DNA from: a bacterium
GTDB lineage: Bacteria; Desulfobacterota; Deferrisomatia; Deferrisomatales; BM512
Assembly (NCBI GenBank): GCA_004322275.1
Contig: SCTA01000009.1
Span: 1-50,366 of the forward strand
Length of the DNA stretch: 50,366 nucleotides
Reading direction: 5' to 3'
Shown here: piece after piece, positions 23,960 through 33,100 of the stretch
How the letters are laid out: each line of letters starts with the position of its first letter
How positions within the stretch are numbered: the stretch's first letter is position 1
Made by a program: the position numbers and the translations under genes
The notes under the pieces: model-generated
What the model was told of the DNA's origin: nothing
The model's input: only the letters and a program-made list of their open reading frames with translations
Database searches by the model: none

Positions 23960-24913
23960 ATGTTTAAAGGCTTTAACGGGTTAACCCTTCTTCTCGCGGT
24001 AATAGGGGTGTTTTTCGCCGCCGGAACGGCTCACGCTTTCGGCCCGGCGACGCATCTCGAACTCTCCGGCCAGATTCTGGCTAACCTATCGCTGATACCC
24101 GCGGCGACGGCCCAGCTCATCAGCGCCTACCCCTTTGATTTTTACTACGGCTCTATAGCCGCCGACATCGTCGTCGCCAAGAAGATGGCCCCCTACCTCC
24201 ACCACTGCCATAGGTGGACGGTCGGTCTGGACGTTCTGGAGAACTCCGAAAAGCCGAGCCAGAAGGCGTTCGCTCTGGGCTACATGACCCACCTCGCGGC
24301 GGACGTGGTAGCCCACAACTACTTCGTCCCCTACAAGCTCATCGTCGGCTTCACCTCGAAGGCCAACAACCACGCCCTTCTGGAGATGCGCTTTGACTCC
24401 TACGCCCCCCAGAAGGTCTGGGAGATACCGCCGCTCATCTCCAGAGAGATGCACCTGGACAACGACGAGCTTTTAAAGCGCGTCCTTTCGCGCCAGCTCT
24501 TTTCCTTCGCGACCAACAAGACCCTCTTCAAGGGCGTGGTTCTGCTGAGCCGCTCCAGCAAGTGGCAATCGCTCGTACAAAAAGCGATGGAAAACCAAAG
24601 CCCCGCCCTCGACCTTGAGAGAATCGACCACTACAAGGCGCTCTCCTTCAACGCCTGCACCTCCCTGCTCTCCGAGATGGAGGAATCCTGGATTTTCTGC
24701 GCCGATCCTACGGGGCAGAACTCCCTGAAAGCAGCCGGAGAGGTGGCGAGGAGGCTGCGAAACGATTTTCTCAAGGGGAAACTGTCCAGAGAAGGGTTCA
24801 CCAGGATTCTTGAGCGCTACAGGCCCCACCTCGAAGCCTCGCTCTTCGCGAAACCCAACGCCGACAGGCTGTTCCTCTCGGCAATGGAGATCATCGAGAG
24901 CGAAAAGCACTAG
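23960..24913 (+). CDS. Exported zinc-dependent phospholipase C-like protein
   Basis: This is a 317-residue exported protein. The signal peptide (1-26) ends in AHA and is followed by FGPATHLELSGQIL, the start of the Zn-dependent phospholipase C-like fold, and later by GYMTHLAADVVAHNYFVPY (about 109-127), whose His, Asp and His residues match the metal-binding helix of that family. Clostridial phospholipase C uses three zinc ions; activity of distant homologues like this one is untested. The Trp that usually forms the mature N-terminus is replaced by Phe. The start is fixed by the signal peptide, yet the -10 element ends 6 nt before it. Family B copy B3 follows the stop. Confidence 0.8.
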   Translation: MFKGFNGLTLLLAVIGVFFAAGTAHAFGPATHLELSGQILANLSLIPAATAQLISAYPFDFYYGSIAADIVVAKKMAPYLHHCHRWTVGLDVLENSEKPSQKAFALGYMTHLAADVVAHNYFVPYKLIVGFTSKANNHALLEMRFDSYAPQKVWEIPPLISREMHLDNDELLKRVLSRQLFSFATNKTLFKGVVLLSRSSKWQSLVQKAMENQSPALDLERIDHYKALSFNACTSLLSEMEESWIFCADPTGQNSLKAAGEVARRLRNDFLKGKLSREGFTRILERYRPHLEASLFAKPNADRLFLSAMEIIESEKH

Positions 24914-24915
24914 CA

Positions 24916-25035
24916 CCGGCTTCCTATTTCGACGGATGGCTGCGTCGTTTCTCGGGCGCTCCCGTCGTAGTCACGCTACTGCCTGCGACCTCGCGCCCTG
25001 CGGACTCCTTGCCCTTCGCCGAAATAGTTTGCCGG
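24916..25035 (+). repeat. Family B 3'-UTR element, copy B3 (inverted relative to B1 and B2)
   Basis: CCGGC (24916-24920) and GCCGG (25031-25035) are the outer arms. The inner boxes match B1 and B2 when reverse-complemented, including the apical GTAG/CTAC stem. It starts 2 nt after the TAG stop codon of the plus-strand phospholipase-like gene, so its orientation to the upstream gene is the same as for B1, B2 and B4. Confidence 0.85.
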
Positions 25036-25079
25036 AAATCGAAAAACCCTCCGCGTCGTGGAAGAAGTGCTCGCCTGAC

Positions 25080-25742
25080 TTATTCGTGAAGCGCCTCCCC
25101 CATTATTGCCCCCGCGCTCGAAGTTCCTATCCTCGTCGCCCCCGCCGCGATAAGCTCCTCAACCTGACTTAAAGTCCGTATCCCGCCGGAGGCCTTTATC
25201 CCCCTCCTTGGCCCCTCGATTTCCGCGAGAATCCTTATATCCTCGACGGTCGCCCCCCTCGGGCCGTAGCCGGTGGAGGTCTTCAGGAAATCCGCGCCCT
25301 CGCTCAGGGCTATCCCGCCAAGCTCTCCTATCTGTGCAGGGGTTAGAAAGCCGGTTTCGAGGATAACCTTTAAAACCCGGCCTTCGCTCGCTTTCCTCGC
25401 CATTTTCAATTCCGCCGCGACCTCTTTGACCCGCCCTTCGAGAAAGAGCCCGGCGTTGGCGACGATATCGACCTCGTGGGCTCCAATTTGGACAAGCTCC
25501 GCGACCTCTCCCGCCTTTGTTTCCGCCGTGGAGTTTCCCAGTGGAAACCCCGCGACGCTGACCACCCGCGCCTCGCTACCCTTTAAAAAGCCCAGCGCTT
25601 CCCTGACCCTGCAAGGGGCGACGCAGACCCCGTAGAGACCGAGAGCCATCGCCTCGGCGCAGAGTTTTTCGATCCCCGCTCCGCTTGCGGTGGGCGCAAG
25701 CAGCGTGGATTCAAGAGTTTTTCTGATCTCGGAAGGGTTCAT
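25080..25742 (-). CDS. deoC: Deoxyribose-phosphate aldolase
   Basis: This is a 220-residue cytoplasmic class I aldolase that splits 2-deoxyribose-5-phosphate into glyceraldehyde-3-phosphate and acetaldehyde. The Schiff-base Lys is in DFLKTSTGYGPRGAT (Lys near 152), the second catalytic Lys in GIKASGGIRT (near 182), and the proton-relay Asp in HEVDIVANAG (near 89). The length is normal. The ATG at 25742 has GGAG eight bases upstream; the longer open frame upstream lacks support. It fits with the two nucleoside phosphorylases elsewhere in the window as nucleoside catabolism. Divergent from lptF. Confidence 0.95.
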   Translation of the reverse strand: MNPSEIRKTLESTLLAPTASGAGIEKLCAEAMALGLYGVCVAPCRVREALGFLKGSEARVVSVAGFPLGNSTAETKAGEVAELVQIGAHEVDIVANAGLFLEGRVKEVAAELKMARKASEGRVLKVILETGFLTPAQIGELGGIALSEGADFLKTSTGYGPRGATVEDIRILAEIEGPRRGIKASGGIRTLSQVEELIAAGATRIGTSSAGAIMGEALHE

Positions 25743-25891
25743 CAAAATATCTCCGCAGATTTTTTGAGCAGACCGGAACCTATCACTCAAAGTTCTCGCT
25801 GCCAAGAGTGAGGTTGTTTAAAAAACCGCACGCAAGGATGAGCCGCAACAACCTCGTTTCGATTTTGTTTCAGAAGCTGTATTCTACAGAG

Positions 25892-27049
25892 ATGTTAAAG
25901 AAACTCGACCGCTACCTCATAACGGAATTTCTGCCGACCTTCGGACTTTCGCTGGCGGTTTTTTCCTTCGTCCTCCTGCTGCAGAGGCTGGCGAAGCTTT
26001 TCGACCTGGTGGCGACCAAAGGGCTCCCTGTCTCCTCGGTGCTGGAGCTTCTGGCCCTGATGTTTCCCACCCTCCTTCCCCTCCTGCTGCCGATAAGCCT
26101 CCTTTTGTCGGTGCTGCTGGCGATGGGTAGGCTCAGTTCCGATTCGGAAATCACGGCCATGCGCTCCGTCGGCATCGGCCTTTCCAAAAACATGAAGCCG
26201 GTGTTCCTCTTTTCCCTCGCGGTCTTCGTCCTCGCCGCTTTCACCTCGCTCTGGGTTCAGCCCACTTCGGAGCGCCGCCTGCGGCAGGCCCTTTACGACA
26301 CCCTGATGAACCGCATAAACCTCTCGGCGGAGGCGGGAACCTTCTCCCAGCTCTCCGACGGCATCACCCTTTACGCCGCCGGAAAGGGCTCCAAAGAGGG
26401 CGCTCTTAAGGGGATTTTTCTCTACTCCACCCAAAAGCCCCTCGAAAACGCGGTGATAACCGCGGAGAGCGGGATAATCAGGTCGGTAGGAACGGGGCTC
26501 GCTCTGGATCTCCGGGAAGTCGAGATACAGCAGGTCACGAAGGGGGGAAACCTTCAGCGCACCCGCGCCGCCGAATCCAGGATTACGATTCCGGTCCCCT
26601 CTCCCGCGCCCCAGTCCCTCAAGGAGGAGGAGCTGCCCACCTCCACCCTCTTCAGCCAGGGGTATCTTACCGGCTCGGAGAACGACTCGCGGCTTGAATT
26701 ACAGAAGAGGATAGCCCTTCCCTTCTCCTGCATCGTGCTCGGGCTCCTCGGCGCCTCCCTGGGGCTCCACCACGACCGCTCGGGAAAATCGCGCGGCGTG
26801 GTCCTCTGCCTGATGCTGGTCTTCGTCTACTACTCCCTCCACACCTTCGGCCTCACTATGGGGAAGAACAAGCGCATGGACCCGTGGCTGGCGATGTGGC
26901 TGCCGAATTTCGTCATGGGTGCGCTGGCGCTTTACGCCTTTCTCCGAAAAAACCGCGAAAAGCCCCTGCCCTTTGAAAGGGCGATGGGAGCAGCCGTTGA
27001 AAAGATTCACTCCGCTCTTTCCTCCCTCGCCGGGAAGTCCGCGAAATGA
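25892..27049 (+). CDS. lptF: LPS export permease LptF
   Basis: This is a 385-residue inner-membrane subunit of the LptB2FG ABC transporter that extracts lipopolysaccharide for export. LDRYLITEFLPTFGLSLAVFSFVLLL begins the first of three N-terminal helices; a periplasmic beta-jellyroll follows (about 130-265), then three C-terminal helices with RIALPFSCIVLGLLGASLG. The ATG at 25892 fits the family start; a longer open frame begins at 25808 but adds residues that are not family-like. A TATTCT hexamer (25880-25885) ends 6 nt before this ATG and no clear ribosome site is present. The stop codon overlaps the lptG start (ATGA). Confidence 0.92.
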   Translation: MLKKLDRYLITEFLPTFGLSLAVFSFVLLLQRLAKLFDLVATKGLPVSSVLELLALMFPTLLPLLLPISLLLSVLLAMGRLSSDSEITAMRSVGIGLSKNMKPVFLFSLAVFVLAAFTSLWVQPTSERRLRQALYDTLMNRINLSAEAGTFSQLSDGITLYAAGKGSKEGALKGIFLYSTQKPLENAVITAESGIIRSVGTGLALDLREVEIQQVTKGGNLQRTRAAESRITIPVPSPAPQSLKEEELPTSTLFSQGYLTGSENDSRLELQKRIALPFSCIVLGLLGASLGLHHDRSGKSRGVVLCLMLVFVYYSLHTFGLTMGKNKRMDPWLAMWLPNFVMGALALYAFLRKNREKPLPFERAMGAAVEKIHSALSSLAGKSAK

Positions 27050-28125
27050 AGATATTAAACCGCTATCTCGCCGCCTCCTTCTTCCGTAATTTCGCCCTCG
27101 CGGCGGCTGCGCTCCTCGGCCTTTTTCTCCTCATCACCGTCTTCGAGAGCCTCCGCACCCTCCTTCGCTACGACGCCTCCCTGAGCGATTCGGTCAGGAT
27201 GATAGCCTCGCAGATCCCCTGGATGGCGGTGCAGGTAATCCCGATTTCCTGCCTCATCGGAACGATGGCGACCCTTTCGATAATGGCCAAAGACGGCGAG
27301 ATAACCGCCCTTCGCGCCTCCGGCATTCCGATACGCAGGCTGGCCTGGCCTATCATGCTCTGCGGCCTTTCCCTCAGCGTGTTTTGCTTCGTTCTTCAGG
27401 AGCGGGTCGTCCCGGCCGCCTACAGCTATTCCCGGGAAATAAAAAACATAAAGATAAAGGGGATGACGGCGAAAAACATCGCCCGCTCTACCGATGTCTG
27501 GCTGCGCATGGGAGACGCCATCGTACACGCGCAGTTCATCTCGCCGGACCGCAGGGAGATGAAGGGGCTGCAGGTCTTCGAGCTTGAAAAGGGCAAGGTC
27601 GCCCGGCAGATGAACGCGAAAGGCGCTTCCTGGACGGGCGAGAAGTGGACCATGTCCGACATCTCGGTCAAGGCCATCGACGCCGGGCAGGGGTGGAAGA
27701 GCGAGCAGCTTCCTTCGCTGGACTACCCCGTCGCCCCCATGCCCGAGGAGATATACGTCTCCCGCGACCTGCCCGCCGAGCTGTCCATGGCCGATCTGGG
27801 GAAATCCATTGAATCTCAAAGGGCCCAGGGACTGAGCGTGAACGACCTTCTGGTGGATTACTGGTCCAAGACCAGCTTCCCCTTCGCCAGCCTGATAATG
27901 GCGCTTGTCGCGGTCCCCTTCGCCGCGAGGGTCTCGAAGCGCGCCGGGCTCTGGGGAGGGATAGCCAAGGGGATCGGCATCGGCCTTTGCTTTTACCTCA
28001 TTCAGATGTTCGGCATCTCCTTCGGCAGGACCGGAAACATCCCCCCAATGCTCGCCGCGTGGCTGGGCAATCTGGTCTTCGCCCTCCTCTGCGCCCGCCT
28101 CCTTGTCAGGTCCGAATCGGCCTGA
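27046..28125 (+). CDS. lptG: LPS export permease LptG
   Basis: This is the 359-residue partner of LptF. ILNRYLAASFFRNFALAAAALLGLFL is the first helix, IMAKDGEITALRASGIPIRRLAWP (about 85-108) is the coupling-helix region that docks on LptB, a periplasmic domain spans about 125-255, and SFPFASLIMALVAVPFAARVSKR opens the C-terminal helices. The start overlaps the lptF stop by 4 nt, so the two are translationally coupled. No lptA, lptB or lptC is in the window. Its presence shows the host makes lipopolysaccharide. Confidence 0.94.
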   Translation: MKILNRYLAASFFRNFALAAAALLGLFLLITVFESLRTLLRYDASLSDSVRMIASQIPWMAVQVIPISCLIGTMATLSIMAKDGEITALRASGIPIRRLAWPIMLCGLSLSVFCFVLQERVVPAAYSYSREIKNIKIKGMTAKNIARSTDVWLRMGDAIVHAQFISPDRREMKGLQVFELEKGKVARQMNAKGASWTGEKWTMSDISVKAIDAGQGWKSEQLPSLDYPVAPMPEEIYVSRDLPAELSMADLGKSIESQRAQGLSVNDLLVDYWSKTSFPFASLIMALVAVPFAARVSKRAGLWGGIAKGIGIGLCFYLIQMFGISFGRTGNIPPMLAAWLGNLVFALLCARLLVRSESA

Positions 28126-28337
28126 TCGACCCATCCGCAAACACCGTACCGCCCTGAGAAACAGCCGACAAATTTCCCGGAGAGACGCTGGTATCCTGCA
28201 CGCGGCTGGCACCTTTCGGCGCGATTCTCCCGGTTCCGGCCCTTTCAGAAATTAGCCGAGCGGCCAAAATGCCTTTAGGACACGTAAAAAAATTAAAGAG
28301 AAACTAAAAAATAAGGCCCCGAAGGGGGGGCTGTGCG

Positions 28338-28366
28338 TTGACAATCAACTTTGGGGCTGATAAAGT
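28338..28366 (+). promoter_or_regulatory. Promoter of the propionyl-CoA synthetase gene
   Basis: TTGACA (28338-28343) and TAAAGT (28361-28366) are separated by 17 nt, with transcription starting near 28373. The 28126-28337 stretch has no gene; a GGCCCC/GGGGGGCT stem just upstream (about 28316-28332) could weakly terminate lptFG. Confidence 0.65.
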
Positions 28367-28431
28367 TAAACAGCGTTTGTTTATTTCATACGTCTTTTTT
28401 TAAAAATCATAACCGAAAGCAGGAGATTTAG

Positions 28432-30330
28432 ATGGGACGATACGATGAAGTTTTCAGCCGGAGTCTGACCGACAAGGAAGGCTTCTGGGGCGAAGCCGCC
28501 CAGAACATCACCTGGGAGAAGAAGTGGGACAAGGTCCTCGACGACGCCACCCCGCCCTTCTACCACTGGTTCACCGGCGGCGAGCTCAACACCTGCTACA
28601 ACGCCCTCGACCGCCACGCCGACGGCGGGCGCGGCGACCAGACCGCCCTCATCTTCGACAGCCCCGTCACGGAAGTTAAAAAGAAATACACCTACAAAGA
28701 GCTTCGCGACGAAGTGGCGAAGATCGCCGGGTGCATCGCCTCCCTCGGCCTGAAGAAGGGCGACACCGCCATCATCTACATGCCGATGGTCCCCGAAGCG
28801 GTAATGTCGATGCTGGCCTGCGCCCGCCTCGGCGTCATCCACTCCGTCGTCTTCGGCGGCTTCGCCCCCAACGAGCTTGCCATCCGCATCAACGACGCCA
28901 TGCCCAAGCTGATCATCAGTAGCTCCTGCGGCATCGAAGGCAAGAAGGTAATCGAGTACAAGCCGCTGCTTGACAAGGCCATCGAGCTGGCCGACCACAA
29001 GCCCGCGAACACCATCATCCTCCAGAGGCCGATGGTGAAGGCTTCGATGGTAGCCGGAAGGGATCACGACTGGAACGAGATCATGGCCACCGCCAGGCCC
29101 GCGGGCTGCGTGACGGTCAAGGCCACCGACCCCCTCTACATCCTCTACACCTCCGGCACCACCGGCATCCCCAAGGGCATCGTCCGCGACAACGGCGGCC
29201 ACGCCGTCGCGCTCTACCAGTCGATGAAGATCATCTACAACATAAACCCCGGCGACGTATTCTGGGCCGCCTCCGACGTGGGCTGGGTCGTCGGCCACTC
29301 CTACATCGTCTACGCCCCGCTCCTCATCGGCGCGACCACCGTTGTCTTTGAAGGCAAGCCTATCGGCACCCCCGACCCCGGCGCTTTCTGGCGCGTGATC
29401 TCCGAATACGGCGTAAAGGCGCTCTTCACCGCGCCCACCGCCTTTCGCGCCATCAAGAAAGAAGACCCCACCGGCTCGTACATACAGAAGTACGACCTCT
29501 CCAGGTTTGAATACCTCTTCCTCGCGGGAGAGCGCCTCGACCCCGACACCTACCACTGGGCCGCCAACCTTCTCAAGCGCCCCGTAATCGACCACTGGTG
29601 GCAGACAGAGACCGGCTGGGCCATAGCCGCCAACTGCATGGGCGTAGAGCAGCTTCCCGTCAAGGCGGGCTCGCCCACCAAGGCGGTCCCCGGCTTCGAC
29701 GTAAAGATCGTCAACGAATCAGGCAAAGAGCTTGGCCCCAACGAAGAGGGCGTCGTCGTCATCAGAACCCCGCTGCCCCCCGCCTGTCTGCCCACCCTGT
29801 GGAACAACGACAAGCGCTTCAAGGAATCCTACATGGATCCCTTCCCCGGCTACTACTTCACCGGCGACGGCGGCTACAAAGACGCCGACGGCTACCTCTA
29901 CATCATGGGCCGCGTAGACGACGTAATCAACGTAGCGGGCCACCGCCTCTCCACCGGCGCGATGGAAGAGATAATCGCCACCCACCCCGACGTAGCCGAG
30001 TGCGCCGTCTTCGGAGCCGACGACAACCTCAAGGGCCAGGTCCCCGTCGGCCTCTTCGTCCTCAAGGCGGGCGTCACCCGCACAGAAGAAGAGATCGTCC
30101 CCGAGCTCGTCAAGATGATCCGCGAGAGAATCGGCGCGATAGCGTGCTTCAAGCAGGCCAGCCTCATCAAAAGGCTCCCCAAGACCCGCTCCGGCAAGAT
30201 ACTGCGCGGCACCATGAGAAAGATCGCCGACGGCAAAGAATACTCCATCCCCTCCACCATCGACGATCCCGCCATACTCGGCGAGATCGAAGAAGCATTG
30301 CAGCACATCGGGTACGCGAAAAAGCAGTAA
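28432..30330 (+). CDS. prpE: Propionyl-CoA synthetase (acetyl-CoA synthetase family)
   Basis: This is a 632-residue cytoplasmic AMP-forming acyl-CoA synthetase that activates propionate, or acetate, with ATP and CoA. An N-terminal ACAS_N segment is followed by the P-loop YILYTSGTTGIPKG (about 233-246), the core GERLDPDTYHWA, the adenylate motif WWQTETGW (about 388-395), GRVDDVINVAGHRLS (about 497-511), and the catalytic Lys in KTRSGKILRG (about 582-591). HSYIVYAPLLIG and AFRAIKKEDPTG favour propionyl- over acetyl-CoA synthetases. AGGAG lies six bases before the ATG. Third codon positions are strongly C-biased, as in highly expressed genes. It is single and ends in a terminator. Confidence 0.9.
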   Translation: MGRYDEVFSRSLTDKEGFWGEAAQNITWEKKWDKVLDDATPPFYHWFTGGELNTCYNALDRHADGGRGDQTALIFDSPVTEVKKKYTYKELRDEVAKIAGCIASLGLKKGDTAIIYMPMVPEAVMSMLACARLGVIHSVVFGGFAPNELAIRINDAMPKLIISSSCGIEGKKVIEYKPLLDKAIELADHKPANTIILQRPMVKASMVAGRDHDWNEIMATARPAGCVTVKATDPLYILYTSGTTGIPKGIVRDNGGHAVALYQSMKIIYNINPGDVFWAASDVGWVVGHSYIVYAPLLIGATTVVFEGKPIGTPDPGAFWRVISEYGVKALFTAPTAFRAIKKEDPTGSYIQKYDLSRFEYLFLAGERLDPDTYHWAANLLKRPVIDHWWQTETGWAIAANCMGVEQLPVKAGSPTKAVPGFDVKIVNESGKELGPNEEGVVVIRTPLPPACLPTLWNNDKRFKESYMDPFPGYYFTGDGGYKDADGYLYIMGRVDDVINVAGHRLSTGAMEEIIATHPDVAECAVFGADDNLKGQVPVGLFVLKAGVTRTEEEIVPELVKMIRERIGAIACFKQASLIKRLPKTRSGKILRGTMRKIADGKEYSIPSTIDDPAILGEIEEALQHIGYAKKQ

Positions 30331-30375
30331 GGTTAGGCGTCATTCCCGCGAACGCGGGAATTCATAGAAATAAAG

Positions 30376-30407
30376 AGGGCGGCTCCGAAAGGAGTCGCCC
30401 TTATTTT
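30376..30407 (+). terminator. Terminator after prpE
   Basis: AGGGCGGCTCC (30376-30386) pairs with GGAGTCGCCCT (30391-30401), with one G-T, followed by TTATTTT. A REP-like palindrome ATTCCCGCG/CGCGGGAAT (30342-30361) sits between the stop codon and this terminator. Confidence 0.8.
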
Positions 30408-30489
30408 GCTTTAAAAACAGGTTGGGTGGAGTGAAGTGATACCAAAGCTACTTGGCTCGGCTTTTGAAAAATAAATGTATTAAATCATA

Positions 30490-31092
30490 TTAAATAATAG
30501 TATTGTCATAAATTCCATATACCGGTTCTGTTTTGTTGTACCAATGGAATGGTGTTATAGGGTTACTATTTATAAATCTTGAACCTTCATCAATGTGCCC
30601 GAGAATTTTCATTCGCTCCCAAGTTTCACGCAACAAAAAAACCCAATTTGTATTTATTTTTGTGTAAAATATTTTTAGCAATTGTAACGCTTTATTTTTG
30701 CCCTCAAGCTCAAGTATTCCATCAATCGCCAACAAAGTAGCCCAAAGTTCGTCACTTTTGGGGTTGGCGGATATATTGTTAATAAATGTATCAATCTTGG
30801 TACGTAGTATTTTTTCAGGATTATCTAACAAAGAGTTGTGAGCCAATGCCCTTATTGCTGCGATGCAAGTAGATAGGTCATTGCAATTTTCGTACTCTGC
30901 CTTAATTTGTTCCAAGTATATTCCAAGTTTGCCCGATATAAGCAGAATATCAATAGTTGTTTTTTTGTTTGCAAATGCCCAACCAAGTATTACTGATATG
31001 GCGTTATCGTTATAGTCTGATAGAAATTTTATTTTGTCTACCATCACCTCAAAACAATCATTATCTGCCAATAATTTGATAGTTCGTGTAAT
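30490..31092 (-). pseudogene. In-frame 3' continuation of the TIR gene after a TAA codon
   Basis: After the TAA at 31095-31093 the same frame stays open for about 200 codons to 30490. The encoded sequence is helical and repeat-like (ITRTIKLLADNDCFEVMVDKI at its start, then alternating hydrophobic helices) and looks like a smooth continuation of the upstream repeats. The only initiation options are a TTG at 31071 without a ribosome site, or an ATG ten residues later with GAGG only two bases away. The likeliest reading is one ancestral protein of about 770 residues split by a nonsense codon; a separate protein or stop-codon read-through remain possible. It is AT-rich like the TIR gene. Function unknown. 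Confidence 0.55.
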
Positions 31093-32802
31093 TTATTTTG
31101 AGTTAGAAATTGCAATACGCTCGAAGGCTGTAGCTATAATGTCTTCTTCCTTCTTTATATTGTTGTTTATTATTTCTTTTTCCAAAAGAAGTGCAATGTA
31201 ATCACATCTATCGTTGCTCAATTTTGTAATTAATAATGTCTTTATTTCATTCCTGACTTGCAATGCTTCTTCCTCTTCTAATAGCGATATCAACCATTCA
31301 TCATCTAAGCTACCTTCAAATTTAACTAATCCTTCAACAGCTTTTTGCCTTGATGAAGTGAATACACTATTTTTTGCAATTATCTTTAATATTTCAACAT
31401 TTTCAAGAGTTAAATCTTCAAAAAGTTCGTCGATCCTATCTTCTTCCTCTGTCTCAAGTTCTTCTTCTGAAGCCATCTGCAATTTTAGAAATTGTTTTGG
31501 AAGCCACCCCTTTTTAATTGACTGTCTTACCTCTTGGCGAATTGCCTCTGAAGGATCGGCATACAAATGAGCTATCACATCTGTTGTAAGTTTTGAATCA
31601 GGTTCACCATCTATCTTTTCCCCAGGCAGCCAATTGTCGCCAACTTTTTGTCGATATTTATTAAGCAATAAAACAAAAGCAGTATATCTAATCTCAGGCA
31701 TTTTGCTATTAAGACACTTGAATATTGTCATATTTCCATCATCTGCAAAATAATAATAAGGCGTCATGGCAGCAATTCTAACTGCTTCATCTTCGTCCTT
31801 CATTAAAATATTAACGCTCCGCAGAATCTTGCGTTTTTGCATCGGTAATTTACTGGCAAGTATAAAATAGGCAGTTGCGAGCAATTTCTTACATTGAGAC
31901 TCAAGTGGCTTATTTGCCATTTCTATCAAAGGTTCGGTTGCTTTTTCTTTTCCAATTGACACAACTGCACCAATTATTGATTCCGAAAATACCGAAAATT
32001 CACTATTACCAAAAAATCTCAAAAGATATTTCCACGAGTTTTCTCTGTTTCTTTCGATAAACATAAAATCTAATAACGAATTTTTAAACTTGTAGCTTAG
32101 CTCATTGTATTTATCCACATGCATTGACAGGCTATCTTGTACACAATCTAATATTTTTATATCAACTCCAACATCGTTAATTGCATCCCACTTATCATCC
32201 CTTTCCTCAAACATTTGTCTAATCACATCGTATTCGTTTCCAATTAAAAGTAATTTTACATAGCAAACTAAAGCCGGGAGAAACATTGGCTCTATATCAA
32301 TTGATTTAGCAAAATAAATGGTTGCCTTATCGTAATGATGCATTTCAAAAGCTTTTCTACCTTCATCAAACCAATATTCCTTGCTAACATCACTTACGCT
32401 TGACAATACTTTCTTTAATTCTCTGACTATTGAGTCAAAGCCAGAGTCATAACTCAAATATAGTATATTTGCAAGTTGTACCGGGTACTCCAGTAGCACC
32501 TTACTATAGTCCCCTATTATTAAAGGAACAAGAAGAGAACTGTTATTCTGTAGTTTTGCCAATGCAAATGCGGCATTTAATTCATTTTGAGCAAAATTAC
32601 CGTTCACAAAGTTCTCAGATAAACATAGTAAAATTATTTTGCAGCTTTTTAGACCATAATTAATTTTTGTCGAAAAAGAATCGCCTGGCACTAATTCTAA
32701 ATTATCATACCAATATGTAATACCGTTCCGCTCAAGAGCTGAAAGCAATGGTTCGATAAGATGTTTATCCTTATGCGCGTGAGAGACAAAAATATCTTTC
32801 AT
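31093..32802 (-). CDS. TIR-domain protein with C-terminal helical (TPR/HEAT-like) repeats
   Basis: This is a 569-residue cytoplasmic protein. The TIR domain (1-135) starts KDIFVSHAHKDKHLIEPLL, has the YWYDNLEL strand and BB-loop (30-37), and a Glu at 74 in NFAQNEL at the position of the NADase catalytic Glu. A TPR-like hairpin (about 143-180) and HEAT-like helical repeats follow (about 240-569). TIR domains joined to repeats are typical of phage-defence NAD hydrolases or signal generators; that role is inferred. The ATG at 32802 has GGAG six bases upstream. The gene is strikingly AT-rich against its neighbours, suggesting transfer. Its frame is interrupted by TAA at 31095, with about 200 further codons open beyond. 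Confidence 0.8.
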   Translation of the reverse strand: MKDIFVSHAHKDKHLIEPLLSALERNGITYWYDNLELVPGDSFSTKINYGLKSCKIILLCLSENFVNGNFAQNELNAAFALAKLQNNSSLLVPLIIGDYSKVLLEYPVQLANILYLSYDSGFDSIVRELKKVLSSVSDVSKEYWFDEGRKAFEMHHYDKATIYFAKSIDIEPMFLPALVCYVKLLLIGNEYDVIRQMFEERDDKWDAINDVGVDIKILDCVQDSLSMHVDKYNELSYKFKNSLLDFMFIERNRENSWKYLLRFFGNSEFSVFSESIIGAVVSIGKEKATEPLIEMANKPLESQCKKLLATAYFILASKLPMQKRKILRSVNILMKDEDEAVRIAAMTPYYYFADDGNMTIFKCLNSKMPEIRYTAFVLLLNKYRQKVGDNWLPGEKIDGEPDSKLTTDVIAHLYADPSEAIRQEVRQSIKKGWLPKQFLKLQMASEEELETEEEDRIDELFEDLTLENVEILKIIAKNSVFTSSRQKAVEGLVKFEGSLDDEWLISLLEEEEALQVRNEIKTLLITKLSNDRCDYIALLLEKEIINNNIKKEEDIIATAFERIAISNSK

Positions 32803-33100
32803 GTTGGTCTCCATTGCATGAGCCGTGTAGCCGTGTAGGTCGGCTTGAGGCACGAAAGCCGACATTTCATTAATTGTTTCTTATGTGGACACCCGTCAAC
32901 AAGCCGCATAGGGTGGGCTCGGCCCACCATCGCTTGGCCTTTTGTACCTGCGACACCGTGGCGCGCCAAAAAGATGACCAAATCTGTACGTAATTTATTT
33001 TGCGGCCATTATGCGACTTTTTTATCTGGATTGAAAGGGTGTTCCGCTACGCCGTGACGAGGGGTGATTGTGTAAGGCGAGCATAGCCCGCCTTTTTACA

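Noticed and set aside
30490-31071. An independent gene starting at TTG 31071
   Set aside because: No ribosome site, same frame as the TIR gene, and continuous repeat-like sequence; treated as a split 3' part, though independence is not excluded.
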